Origin: Tragulus kanchil
Lineage: Eukaryota; Chordata; Mammalia; Artiodactyla; Tragulidae
DNA length: 64,000 nucleotides
Direction of reading: 5' to 3'
Assembly: GCA_022376925.1 (NCBI GenBank)
Contig: JAIOJX010000032.1
Location: 198,272,939 to 198,336,938, forward strand
Shown here: positions 1 to 11,417 of the stretch, piece by piece
Numbering within the stretch: the first letter of the stretch is position 1
Layout of the letters: each line of letters begins with the position of its first letter
Program-made: the position numbers and the translations under genes
The notes under the pieces: model-generated
Told to the model about the DNA's origin: nothing
The model's database searches: none
The model's input: only the letters and a program-made list of their open reading frames with translations

Positions 1-274
1 TCTTATTTCCCACTTACTCTTTGATTTCCTTCCATGTTTCCTCCTCTCTAATGACTCTAGTCTTTTTGTTTTCTGATGACTATTCCATACCTAGTCCCAC
101 ATCCTTGCTTTTTATTAGATTTTTTTCCCTGTAACTAGGAATACTCTTCAAATTCCCCCTTTTCTAGTTAAAAATTTATTCAGTTTAAATTCCATTCAAG
201 TTTCATCCATGAAAATTTTACTCATAACTCCAGACCAAGCTGATTTCAGTCTGTTTTAAATTTCATTAGCATTT

Positions 275-482
275 GGTTTCCCAGGTGGCTTAGTAGTAAA
301 AGAATCTGCTTGCCAATACAGGAAGCACAGAGGATGCAGGTTCAATCCCTGAGTAGAAAAGATACCCTGGAGGAGAAACTGGCAAGCCACTCCAGTATTC
401 TTGTATGGAAATCCCATGGACAGAGGAGCCCAGAGGGCTACAGTCCATGAGGTGGCAAGGAATCAGGTACAGCTGAGCACTG
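275..482 (+). mobile_element. Bov-tA SINE (copy 1)
   Basis: This is a tRNA-Glu-derived ruminant SINE. The tRNA-like head has the ggtttcccaggtggct start and a B-box-like ggttcaatccc, and is followed by the BovA body with ccactccagtattcttg and cccatggacagagg. It lies inside duplication D1. No target-site duplication is obvious. Confidence 0.9.
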
Positions 483-884
483 TTGCAGCAAATCTCTTTA
501 CCTATGCAATGGAGAATGTATTTTTATTTATGTTTATAGGTCAATCTTGGCTCCTTATCACAGTTGCAATCCTTTTGACTTATACTATGACATATATTTT
601 TTCAAAAAAAAAAATTCTTACCTTTCCTAGAAAAGTGGTGTGGATTTTCTAAATGTTCAGCAAATAATTAATTGAAATTCCTATTTAAATATTCCTGGTG
701 GACACATTTCCTAACTTCAATCCTTAAACTCGTTCTCTCAGTTTGGTTTGTTGTTTGTTTGATGACAAAGGTATTTCATCTCTGTGGCCACGCCAGTGAA
801 TTGCTCATGACTGCTTGGAGAGCTATGTAGAGCATGCTTTCAGAGAGGCATTGGAGGGCAGAAGAAGGGAATTTAAAGAGAGAG

Positions 885-975
885 GAGATATATGCATACA
901 TACAACTGATTCATTTTGTACAGTAGAAACTAACACAGCATTGCAAGACAATTATACTCCAATTTAAAAAATAGC
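885..975 (+). mobile_element. L1 3'-end fragment (copy 1)
   Basis: The block with aactgattcattttgtacag, then taacacagcattg and ttatactccaatttaaaaaa, resembles the 3' terminus of cetartiodactyl L1 copies. It is short and decayed. Family assignment is from memory of such 3' ends. Confidence 0.55.
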
Positions 976-1414
976 ATTATAGCTTGCATATCTCTAACCA
1001 GTCATAGCATTCTTTCTTACTGTCAGGGGTGTGGTATGGGAATGTGAGAGCAAATCAATCCTGAATTTGTCGACCCTAGTTTGGTTACAGGGAAAGAGAA
1101 TAATCTGTGTTTCTGGTCTTGCATTTTTAGACCCATTTTATCTTATTTCCCACTTACTCTTTGATTTCCTTCCATGTTTCCTCCTCTCTAATGACTCTAG
1201 TCTTTTTGTTTTCTGATGACTATTCCATACCTAGTCCCACATCCTTGCTTTTTATTAGATTTTTTTCCCTGTAACTAGGAATACTCTTCAAATTCCCCCT
1301 TTTCTAGTTAAAAATTTATTCAGTTTAAATTCCATTCAAGTTTCATCCATGAAAATTTTACTCATAACTCCAGACCAAGCTGATTTCAGTCTGTTTTAAA
1401 TTTCATTAGCATTT

Positions 1415-1622
1415 GGTTTCCCAGGTGGCTTAGTAGTAAAAGAATCTGCTTGCCAATACAGGAAGCACAGAGGATGCAGGTTCAATCCCTGAGTAGAAAA
1501 GATACCCTGGAGGAGAAACTGGCAAGCCACTCCAGTATTCTTGTATGGAAATCCCATGGACAGAGGAGCCCAGAGGGCTACAGTCCATGAGGTGGCAAGG
1601 AATCAGGTACAGCTGAGCACTG
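1415..1622 (+). mobile_element. Bov-tA SINE (copy 2, within D1)
   Basis: This is the duplicate of the SINE at 275-482, apparently base for base. It is part of the D1 repeat and is not an independent insertion. Confidence 0.9.
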
Positions 1623-2024
1623 TTGCAGCAAATCTCTTTACCTATGCAATGGAGAATGTATTTTTATTTATGTTTATAGGTCAATCTTGGCTCCTTATCA
1701 CAGTTGCAATCCTTTTGACTTATACTATGACATATATTTTTTCAAAAAAAAAAATTCTTACCTTTCCTAGAAAAGTGGTGTGGATTTTCTAAATGTTCAG
1801 CAAATAATTAATTGAAATTCCTATTTAAATATTCCTGGTGGACACATTTCCTAACTTCAATCCTTAAACTCGTTCTCTCAGTTTGGTTTGTTGTTTGTTT
1901 GATGACAAAGGTATTTCATCTCTGTGGCCACGCCAGTGAATTGCTCATGACTGCTTGGAGAGCTATGTAGAGCATGCTTTCAGAGAGGCATTGGAGGGCA
2001 GAAGAAGGGAATTTAAAGAGAGAG

Positions 2025-2115
2025 GAGATATATGCATACATACAACTGATTCATTTTGTACAGTAGAAACTAACACAGCATTGCAAGACAATTATACTCC
2101 AATTTAAAAAATAGC
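2025..2115 (+). mobile_element. L1 3'-end fragment (copy 2, within D1)
   Basis: This is the second copy of the fragment at 885-975, carried by D1. Confidence 0.55.
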
Positions 2116-3054
2116 ATTATAGCTTGCATATCTCTAACCAGTCATAGCATTCTTTCTTACTGTCAGGGGTGTGGTATGGGAATGTGAGAGCAAATCAATC
2201 CTGAATTTGTCGACCCTAGTTTGGTTACAGGGAAAGAGAATAATCTGTTTATGAGGGAAGGGGTTGAATGTCAACCTATGGATACTTTATTAATATAATT
2301 TTGATACATCTGATAAGCAGTACCAAGATTGGAGCAACTCAAGGTGTTGATGATCAATTATTTATTGAAATGATACAAGGAAAAATTGCTCCACTTTTCA
2401 TTTGCCTATTTGATTTTAGTTTATATCTGTGTCACAAAATCTCTTTTTTATACAATATCTGTAAGGATTTACTTCTTACAACTCCATAACAATTCTAAAA
2501 TGTATATATATTTTAGTACCTAGGGCTTTTGTTTCTAGAGATTTGCCCTTATATCATTCCAGAGCCACACTCCATATACATACATTATACAGACAGAAAT
2601 TGCAAACATGCAGTTACTGTTTATGTTGTCCTAAGATTGAGGCTTATAACAAAGAAATTCAGATGCCAGAGAATACAAAACACATGAAGACAATTCCCAT
2701 TTCAAATGTGTGCAAAGGTGAATGCTGCCCAAATTATGTGTTACTAAAATGTATTCCTTGAAAGGTCATTTGTCCACAATTTAAAACAGAACTGCACTGT
2801 CATGCAGCCACGGGAATATTTCATTTAAGGAAATTATGGATGGGTTAATAAGTAGAAAAGTATTTTATTATAAAAATCTGGTATTTTTATCAGCCCCATT
2901 TTTTTCTTCTTGACATTGCTTGTGTGTTTGTCTTGCTGATTTGAGTTTAAAACTCAAGAAAAACAAAACAATGACATTTAGAAGATTGGCTTGGGGGTAT
3001 CTAAGAAACATTCCTCTTTTTTTTCTGGCTTCCTAGTTTTCAGTCAGTCTAGGG

Positions 3055-3056
<2 letters not shown>

Positions 3057-3110
<54 letters not shown>
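3057..3110 (+). repeat. (AC)27 microsatellite, D2 copy 1
   Basis: An uninterrupted AC dinucleotide run of 54 nt. The D2 counterpart at 4105-4156 has 26 units. Confidence 0.98.
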
Positions 3111-3111
<1 letters not shown>

Positions 3112-4102
3112 AGATTATCCAGTCAGAGAAGGAAATAATCAGCCTAATTCTTTCTTGAGTGCTGAGTAACTCCTTCTTCTTGGAGGGTAGAAAGTCTTTA
3201 TTCACACCTCCAATGTAGCTTTCTTCTCAAATGAGAAGAAAATCACTCCTGAATTTGTCGACCCTAGTTTGGTTACAGGGAAAGAGAATAATCTGTTTAT
3301 GAGGGAAGGGGTTGAATGTCAACCTATGGATACTTTATTAATATAATTTTGATACATCTGATAAGCAGTACCAAGATTGGAGCAACTCAAGGTGTTGATG
3401 ATCAATTATTTATTGAAATGATACAAGGAAAAATTGCTCCACTTTTCATTTGCCTATTTGATTTTAGTTTATATCTGTGTCACAAAATCTCTTTTTTATA
3501 CAATATCTGTAAGGATTTACTTCTTACAACTCCATAACAATTCTAAAATGTATATATATTTTAGTACCTAGGGCTTTTGTTTCTAGAGATTTGCCCTTAT
3601 ATCATTCCAGAGCCACACTCCATATACATACATTATACAGACAGAAATTGCAAACATGCAGTTACTGTTTATGTTGTCCTAAGATTGAGGCTTATAACAA
3701 AGAAATTCAGATGCCAGAGAATACAAAACACATGAAGACAATTCCCATTTCAAATGTGTGCAAAGGTGAATGCTGCCCAAATTATGTGTTACTAAAATGT
3801 ATTCCTTGAAAGGTCATTTGTCCACAATTTAAAACAGAACTGCACTGTCATGCAGCCACGGGAATATTTCATTTAAGGAAATTATGGATGGGTTAATAAG
3901 TAGAAAAGTATTTTATTATAAAAATCTGGTATTTTTATCAGCCCCATTTTTTTCTTCTTGACATTGCTTGTGTGTTTGTCTTGCTGATTTGAGTTTAAAA
4001 CTCAAGAAAAACAAAACAATGACATTTAGAAGATTGGCTTGGGGGTATCTAAGAAACATTCCTCTTTTTTTTCTGGCTTCCTAGTTTTCAGTCAGTCTAG
4101 GG

Positions 4103-4104
<2 letters not shown>

Positions 4105-4156
<52 letters not shown>
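4105..4156 (+). repeat. (AC)26 microsatellite, D2 copy 2
   Basis: An uninterrupted AC run of 52 nt, one unit shorter than the D2 partner. This is the only difference I noticed between the two D2 copies. Confidence 0.98.
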
Positions 4157-4157
<1 letters not shown>

Positions 4158-4292
4158 AGATTATCCAGTCAGAGAAGGAAATAATCAGCCTAATTCTTTC
4201 TTGAGTGCTGAGTAACTCCTTCTTCTTGGAGGGTAGAAAGTCTTTATTCACACCTCCAATGTAGCTTTCTTCTCAAATGAGAAGAAAATCAC

Positions 4293-5238
4293 TGCACCCT
4301 GGCTTGAAGTCTGTATCGGAAATCTGGTTTAACACATGAAGATAAATTTCTAAGATTGTTACAACTTGGGAGACGGCAGAAAGTTGCCAGATGAGTCAAA
4401 TGCAACTTGGCTTGGTATAACCATATAGCAGAATGTTTCTATTTGGGCCTTAAATAAGGCCACGTTTTATCTACCTTGCTCACTTATTCAGCTCTAGAGT
4501 CTAGAATAGTGCCTTGATCATGGTAAGTGCCATGAAATATCTGTGAAATAAATAAATAAACCTGTTAAGAAAAACTCAATCAATATAGATTTTGTTTGAC
4601 CACCAAAATTATGACATTGATTAGTTAGGCTCACCTTAAATTCAAGAGTTTATGCTTTTCCAATCCTTAAATATTAGGACTTTGCAAATAAGATCATTGA
4701 TTTAGATGAGTTAAGGCAATCTTATATTGTATTAAAAAAAATAGCGTTCGATGTAAACTCATGTAACTGATTATAAGTAGAATAATAGTGTTATTTTCAT
4801 TTCATTGTGGTTCTTTCTTCATTAAGGAAGTGTTGAACTGTCTACCTTTGTTCCATGCTATGTATTTTAGTCTCCTAAGGTTGGGTTCATATCTCTAGAA
4901 ATTGGTTTAGAAATAACTAGCCAACACTAACTTATGCTCCATTCCGTATACACAATCTTCTGTCTTAATATTGATTACTACTCTCTTACATTGGTTTCTG
5001 TTTGTGTGTGAATACACATGTTGGCATTGCATTAATTCACTAAAAAGGTGCCACTTTTCTTTTTTCTGATAGAATAAACCTATGTATTTCCTGCTCCCCT
5101 TTTGGGACATTGGGTTCATAAGTGTTTTCCTAATTCCTGAAACTTGGGTTAACCTAAACCCTCTTTAGCCTTGCTTCTCAGCCTTGCCCTTTCTCTTTGG
5201 CTTACTGCCCTTCGGTATAGGACTGAGGAGCCCAGTCC
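4293..5238. other. Single-copy AT-rich interval, no gene seen
   Basis: No credible ORF or young repeat. At about 4490-4565 the text ending in aaataaataaataaacctg after a tgccttgatcatggtaagtg block is faintly like a MIR or L2 3' end, too weak to call. The interval lies between D2 and D3. Confidence 0.6.
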
Positions 5239-5762
5239 TCTGAAACAGAGGTTCTCAGTGTACTGCTGTTATTTATGAGCTATTAGCCACTGTAATTGCT
5301 AATGGATAAAGCACCAAGAATTGTAAATAATTCCCTCTTAAAAATACAAATGAGGGAAATCTAAAATGTGAAATTAGGTACAAAGAAGAGAAGTGTATTT
5401 CTTATCAGAGAAGAAGAAACAGAATTTGCAGTTCACCAATAGAGTTCTGATTAGGAAAGATCATAATTTTAGAATTAGACAACTTAAACTGGAAACAATG
5501 GTACATGTGGTATTTTAGAGGTTTAGGAAGGATAAAATGCACAGTCTTTCAGTGTTTTTTTCTCTTCCTTTGACTTTAACAGTTTACCAGCCTTTAGTGT
5601 TGAAAAACATCGTATCTTTCAAAAGTGATGAAGATAGCATCCTTAATATCTTAATTAATATAAACAAACTCAATTTTCCAAGTTTATTTTTACATAACTG
5701 CACTTATTATATGTATAGGTGGATTTTTTTCTATATGATTATTTACTTAAAAATATAGAATA

Positions 5763-6040
5763 GGGATTCCCTGGTGGTCCAGTGGGTAAAGAGTCCACCT
5801 TGCAGTACAAGGGGCACCGGTTCGATCCCTGGCCTTGGAAGATACCACATGCCGCGAAGCAGCTGGACTGGTGTGTCCAACTACAAGCCAGTGCTCTGGA
5901 ACTCGTGCACCCAGAGCCAGTGCTCTACATTGAGAGAGGTCACTGCAGTGGGAGTCCCATATAGGTCAAGGAATGAGGATGGGTGAAAATAAATCAATGA
6001 AAGACCAATAAAAGAGGCTAAAATTAAAAAAAAAATAAAC
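5763..6040 (+). mobile_element. CHR-type tRNA-derived SINE (copy 1)
   Basis: This is a cetartiodactyl CHR-like SINE. The Pol III promoter is readable: A box tggtccagtgg at 5775-5785 and B box ggttcgatccc at 5819-5829. The body has the cagctggactggtgtgtcca block and a tail ending in an A-rich run near 6020-6040. Short open frames across it are chance and not genes. Confidence 0.85.
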
Positions 6041-6861
6041 TAGAATAATTTGGGAACTGTGTCACATTTTATATACTATGAACAAAATCATTAAAAGTGA
6101 TCTCTGGGTAACAATGTTAGATTTATGTCTCTGAAAACTGAACTCAATTAAAATATTAAACCAAACCAAAAAAAAAAAAAAAAAACCATTAAACCATAGC
6201 AGACTCAAGGATATCTATAGGGTAAAATAATTCTTATTCATTCTCTGGAATATCCTGTTGAATGAGAAAGAAAAAATGGGGTTACAGCTGGAATGTGCAT
6301 TCCATAAATATACTCATGAAAATCTAGGGAAATGAAATCTGAAACAGAGGTTCTCAGTGTACTGCTGTTATTTATGAGCTATTAGCCACTGTAATTGCTA
6401 ATGGATAAAGCACCAAGAATTGTAAATAATTCCCTCTTAAAAATACAAATGAGGGAAATCTAAAATGTGAAATTAGGTACAAAGAAGAGAAGTGTATTTC
6501 TTATCAGAGAAGAAGAAACAGAATTTGCAGTTCACCAATAGAGTTCTGATTAGGAAAGATCATAATTTTAGAATTAGACAACTTAAACTGGAAACAATGG
6601 TACATGTGGTATTTTAGAGGTTTAGGAAGGATAAAATGCACAGTCTTTCAGTGTTTTTTTCTCTTCCTTTGACTTTAACAGTTTACCAGCCTTTAGTGTT
6701 GAAAAACATCGTATCTTTCAAAAGTGATGAAGATAGCATCCTTAATATCTTAATTAATATAAACAAACTCAATTTTCCAAGTTTATTTTTACATAACTGC
6801 ACTTATTATATGTATAGGTGGATTTTTTTCTATATGATTATTTACTTAAAAATATAGAATA

Positions 6862-7139
6862 GGGATTCCCTGGTGGTCCAGTGGGTAAAGAGTCCACCTT
6901 GCAGTACAAGGGGCACCGGTTCGATCCCTGGCCTTGGAAGATACCACATGCCGCGAAGCAGCTGGACTGGTGTGTCCAACTACAAGCCAGTGCTCTGGAA
7001 CTCGTGCACCCAGAGCCAGTGCTCTACATTGAGAGAGGTCACTGCAGTGGGAGTCCCATATAGGTCAAGGAATGAGGATGGGTGAAAATAAATCAATGAA
7101 AGACCAATAAAAGAGGCTAAAATTAAAAAAAAAATAAAC
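6862..7139 (+). mobile_element. CHR-type SINE (copy 2, within D3)
   Basis: Duplicate of the element at 5763-6040 at offset 1099, including both Pol III boxes. Carried by D3, not a separate insertion. Confidence 0.85.
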
Positions 7140-7425
7140 TAGAATAATTTGGGAACTGTGTCACATTTTATATACTATGAACAAAATCATTAAAAGTGAT
7201 CTCTGGGTAACAATGTTAGATTTATGTCTCTGAAAACTGAACTCAATTAAAATATTAAACCAAACCAAAAAAAAAAAAAAAAAACCATTAAACCATAGCA
7301 GACTCAAGGATATCTATAGGGTAAAATAATTCTTATTCATTCTCTGGAATATCCTGTTGAATGAGAAAGAAAAAATGGGGTTACAGCTGGAATGTGCATT
7401 CCATAAATATACTCATGAAAATCTA

Positions 7426-8350
7426 TTGTTTTTGTTTGTCTCATAAAAGACAAACAAAAGAAAACCCTACTGGGAATCTTCATTGCTAGGCCCCTAATGT
7501 TTGGTTGCAAAGCTCCAGGACTGGCGACATCACAGGTGGTGTTGCCTTATTAACCCCAGGCTATAAAGCTTTCAGGGCTAGCCTGTCTCCAAGACCCCTT
7601 CTGTGCTGCTCTTAACAGCCAGTCCATTTCAGCGTTGGCCTCGGGCTGTCTTTCCTGACCCCTTTGGTCTCTCGGCTATCCGGGAATGGCTCTAATCTCG
7701 GAATGGCTCTAAAGTACACTCTTGTTTTGTAAAGGATGGGGGAGTTTCTCTGTCAACCGTTCCAGAAGACTGTGGATACCATGGGCCTCCCTGATGCTCC
7801 CAGTGTGGCTTACCAGAGGTTCTTCTATCTCACAGTGCTGGGATGGATCACAGACCATCTCCTCCAGAGCCCACAGTACCAATTCAATACATATTTGAAG
7901 AAAGTAAATTAAAGCCAAAACCACTGGCAAATCTGTAATTTAATTTAAAAGTGCAGTTATCCCAGAAGGAAAAAAAATGACTTTTTAGCACTCTCAAGTC
8001 CCATCATTCTTTTCCTGTGCCACCAAGCATAGCTAGAGAGGCCTCCTAGAGAGAGACTCAGGGACTTGCTTTGGAGGAGTTACAACCCCTGGCCAACAGT
8101 CCAAGTTGCTTAGGCTTTCTCTGCATGTGTTCATACAGAGCCTAGTCTCCAACAGCATGTCAGAGAAAAGTGGGCTCTCAGATTAAAATTTTAATTTTGC
8201 AGTTAAACAGAACTTGAAATTACAAAAATAAAGGGCAGAGTGAAACATGAGACTTCCCAATGAAATGAGCAAACTTCTACACCTCCCCCTTCTCTGAGAG
8301 ACTTGGGACAAACCCTGCTTAAACTTGATAGCTCTTCTATTATATATTCT
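7426..8350. other. Single-copy interval with a GC-richer patch, no gene seen
   Basis: The segment about 7480-7720 is GC-richer than its surroundings. It has a TATA-like ctataaagc near 7560 and a direct repeat of ggaatggctctaa at 7683-7695 and 7700-7712. It could be a solo LTR or a promoter remnant, but I cannot name a family. The rest holds no recognisable element. Confidence 0.4.
7430..7459. repeat. Perfect 12-bp-stem inverted repeat
   Basis: TTTTGTTTGTCT at 7430-7441 pairs perfectly with AGACAAACAAAA at 7448-7459 around a 6-nt loop. It starts 5 bases after the right edge of D3. Confidence 0.9.
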
Positions 8351-10506
8351 ACATGTATTTTCTAAAATCAGTTCAACAGAGGCAGGCATCTCATGGTTCT
8401 TTGTAAGTGCCCCAAGTCAATTCCCACAGATAGATTTTGTGTTTAGAAGAAAAACCTTCATGAGCATGGGCTTTCTGTGTCCTTCTCATCTATTCCTTAC
8501 AGCACTGACTTGATTGCCTACTGAGTAGATGGTTAGAAACTGCTTGTTAACTGACTTTCTTGCAGGCCCCAGCTACCCATGGGGTGGCTACTTCATAAGT
8601 ATTATTGGCTACCTCCCTGACTTTTGAAATGAACTATTCTTTTACATCTCATGTTAAAGTTCTACCACATCCTGTGAAACTATAACCTTGATGTAAGGAT
8701 GTGAATCTTTAGGCATTCCACCACATATCAAAGAAACAACTGAAACAGGGAAGTCTTGTAAATATGAATTTATTATATTGGTTTTGTTTGAAGGTAGGAT
8801 CACAGATTATTCAATGTGCAGCAACAATACTATTAATAATGTCATGTCCGTCACACAATAGGGTTTCTGTAAATATCTGATGCTTTGTTGGATATAAGAT
8901 TTCACTGTGCCTTCTGTCATATTTCTATATGTGTGAGTTTTGGTAAATGCCCACCCAGTAAAGCATCTCTTTTCTGTTTCTGGCTTCTTAAGAGCCAAGA
9001 CTGAAATCAGACTTAGTTCAAATGTAAGGGATAAGACCTCAATGGAAACTTTTTGCATCATTTTGTATATCCTGGTGATTGGGCTAGTGTAGTGTATATA
9101 TACTGTCCTTATTTTCTATATTCTTCTACCACTTTTACAACAAATATAATTATACAATTTATGTGACACCACCTAAAATTGAATTAGGTGTCACCTTTAA
9201 CGGACCAGTGATGTCATTATCATGTTACATAGTTTATGTCTGTTTAGCAGGAACCCAACAACTTTCAGTCTAGTTAATACATATAGCTAAAACTTGACTG
9301 AAACACATTTTAAAAACACTTAAAAACCCTCTGTGCTTTTGAAACAGTGCTGTTTTCGATGTGTGTGCTGTGTTACAGTAGTTGAATTGCTTCTTGAGAA
9401 TACTCTCTCCCATCCTCATAGACTGTGAATCTGGACATGTATTTTCTAAAATCAGTTCAACAGAGGCAGGCATCTCAGTTTGTAAGTGCCCCAAGTCAAT
9501 TCCCACAGATAGATTTTGTGTTTAGAAGAAAAACCTTCATGAGCATGGGCTTTCTGTGTCCTTCTCATCTATTCCTTACAGCACTGACTTGATTGCCTAC
9601 TGAGTAGATGGTTAGAAACTGCTTGTTAACTGACTTTCTTGCAGGCCCCAGCTACCCATGGGGTGGCTACTTCATAAGTATTATTGGCTACCTCCCTGAC
9701 TTTTGAAATGAACTATTCTTTTACATCTCATGTTAAAGTTCTACCACATCCTGTGAAACTATAACCTTGATGTAAGGATGTGAATCTTTAGGCATTCCAC
9801 CACATATCAAAGAAACAACTGAAACAGGGAAGTCTTGTAAATATGAATTTATTATATTGGTTTTGTTTGAAGGTAGGATCACAGATTATTCAATGTGCAG
9901 CAACAATACTATTAATAATGTCATGTCCGTCACACAATAGGGTTTCTGTAAATATCTGATGCTTTGTTGGATATAAGATTTCACTGTGCCTTCTGTCATA
10001 TTTCTATATGTGTGAGTTTTGGTAAATGCCCACCCAGTAAAGCATCTCTTTTCTGTTTCTGGCTTCTTAAGAGCCAAGACTGAAATCAGACTTAGTTCAA
10101 ATGTAAGGGATAAGACCTCAATGGAAACTTTTTGCATCATTTTGTATATCCTGGTGATTGGGCTAGTGTAGTGTATATATACTGTCCTTATTTTCTATAT
10201 TCTTCTACCACTTTTACAACAAATATAATTATACAATTTATGTGACACCACCTAAAATTGAATTAGGTGTCACCTTTAACGGACCAGTGATGTCATTATC
10301 ATGTTACATAGTTTATGTCTGTTTAGCAGGAACCCAACAACTTTCAGTCTAGTTAATACATATAGCTAAAACTTGACTGAAACACATTTTAAAAACACTT
10401 AAAAACCCTCTGTGCTTTTGAAACAGTGCTGTTTTCGATGTGTGTGCTGTGTTACAGTAGTTGAATTGCTTCTTGAGAATACTCTCTCCCATCCTCATAG
10501 ACTGTG
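8351..10506. repeat. Tandem duplication D4 (8351-9427 = 9435-10506)
   Basis: A unit of 1077/1072 bp separated by 7 bp. The offset falls from 1084 to 1079 because of a 5-base difference at 8396-8402 against 9478-9481, about 45 bp into copy 2. The rest looks identical. There is no recognisable transposon in the unit. Confidence 0.97.
9163..9194. repeat. Imperfect hairpin, copy 1 (copy 2 at about 10242-10273)
   Basis: gtgacac (9163-9169) pairs with gtgtcac (9188-9194), and ctaa (9173-9176) with ttag (9184-9187), with a 3-nt bulge. No terminator or regulatory role can be assigned. Confidence 0.6.
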
Positions 10507-10663
10507 GAATCTCTGAGACTCTGGGCCACTCTGCTGACTTGGCTGGGAGAATGTTCTTGCCTATTCAGTTTTTGCCACTGCCTTTGGCACCTAGAAGCCT
10601 CTTTCCTCTTCCCCTCCTGGGTCTCTGTATAATAAGTGTGTCTGGGTTTCTGTTGCACGGAAC

Positions 10664-10688
10664 GTCCCAGAGCAAGAGACTCTGGGAC
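10664..10688. repeat. Perfect 9-bp-stem hairpin
   Basis: GTCCCAGAG (10664-10672) and CTCTGGGAC (10680-10688) flank a 7-nt loop in single-copy DNA. Function unknown. Confidence 0.85.
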
Positions 10689-11317
10689 AGTCAAACAAAG
10701 GCAGGATTTCATTCACCTGGCATGCGGACCCCTTGGATCCTGGCTGGAAACCGGGTACTGGGGCCTAAGGGCTGAAGCAGCGCCTTACGTAAGTCCCACT
10801 GCTAGCAGCTGCTGTGGCCTGACCTGCGACAAGGGAGTACTTCTCCCTCAGTGTCACACGGATTTCTCCTTGTTGGCCAACATGCTGTTTTGTAATTTTA
10901 AAAATCCACTGTCTTCTGCATATACTCTCCTCCTTGATGTCCACATACCGGTCTCTTGGCTCAGAAAAAGAGAGGGAAATTTGCATGTTAATGGAGTAAG
11001 CTAATTAACTATTGGCAAAATTCCTTTAATAATCTTCTTATTCTTTTCCTCTTCCTCTATGCCCAGCTGTGGCATGGTGGTTAAAATAGAAATAGGCTGG
11101 GCTTGCGAGGAGTTCTCTAGATCCCATATCCTCTCCTATGTACACGTCCAAAGCACTCAGTGGTGACCCCTGAGAACTAGAGCCATGTGAGCCCAAGTGA
11201 GAATCACTGCAGAGCTACAGTCACTGTACCTGATAAAAAGATGAAATGATACCCAATAATCCTTCCCATTAGTAGTCCTTTTGATTATGTGACTGTCTCT
11301 TCCAGTTCACCAGCCTC

Positions 11318-11417
11318 CTGGGTGGTTGTCTAGTAAGGTGTATGTCTCAAGGCTTTCTGGAAGGCTTTCTGGGTGGTTGTCTAGTAAGGTGTATGTCTCA
11401 AGGCTTTCTCAAGGCTT
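11318..11417 (+). repeat. 51-bp minisatellite, two units plus a partial
   Basis: A 41-base string at 11318-11358 recurs exactly at 11369-11409, giving a 51-bp period. The ending caaggctttc motif is iterated once more. It is unrelated in scale to the 1.1-kb duplications. Confidence 0.92.

Larger units (their letters stand above)
1..2248. repeat. Tandem duplication D1 (1-1108 = 1141-2248)
   Basis: Bases 1-1108 recur at 1141-2248 with an offset of 1140, and I see no differences. The copies part at 1109/2249. The first copy may be cut by the window edge, so the 32 bases at 1109-1140 could be part of the unit and not a spacer. The unit carries a Bov-tA SINE and an L1 3' end, but its edges match neither. 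Confidence 0.97.
2199..4292. repeat. Tandem duplication D2 (2199-3246 = 3247-4292)
   Basis: Bases 2199-3246 recur directly at 3247-4292. The offset is 1048, falling to 1046 after the CA repeat, which is one dinucleotide shorter in copy 2. There is no spacer. The first 50 bases (2199-2248) are also the last 50 of D1 copy 2, so the two duplicated blocks overlap by exactly 50 bp. Confidence 0.97.
5239..7425. repeat. Tandem duplication D3 (5239-6326 = 6338-7425)
   Basis: An identical unit of 1088 bp at offset 1099, separated by 11 bp (6327-6337). It contains a complete CHR SINE and an A-rich tract. I saw no internal differences. The boundary lies in non-repeat DNA. Confidence 0.97.

Noticed and set aside
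10452..11004. Overlapping frames of 86 to 122 codons on both strands as a possible small gene
   Set aside because: They overlap on opposite strands, show no domain, signal peptide or splice context, and one crosses the D4 edge.
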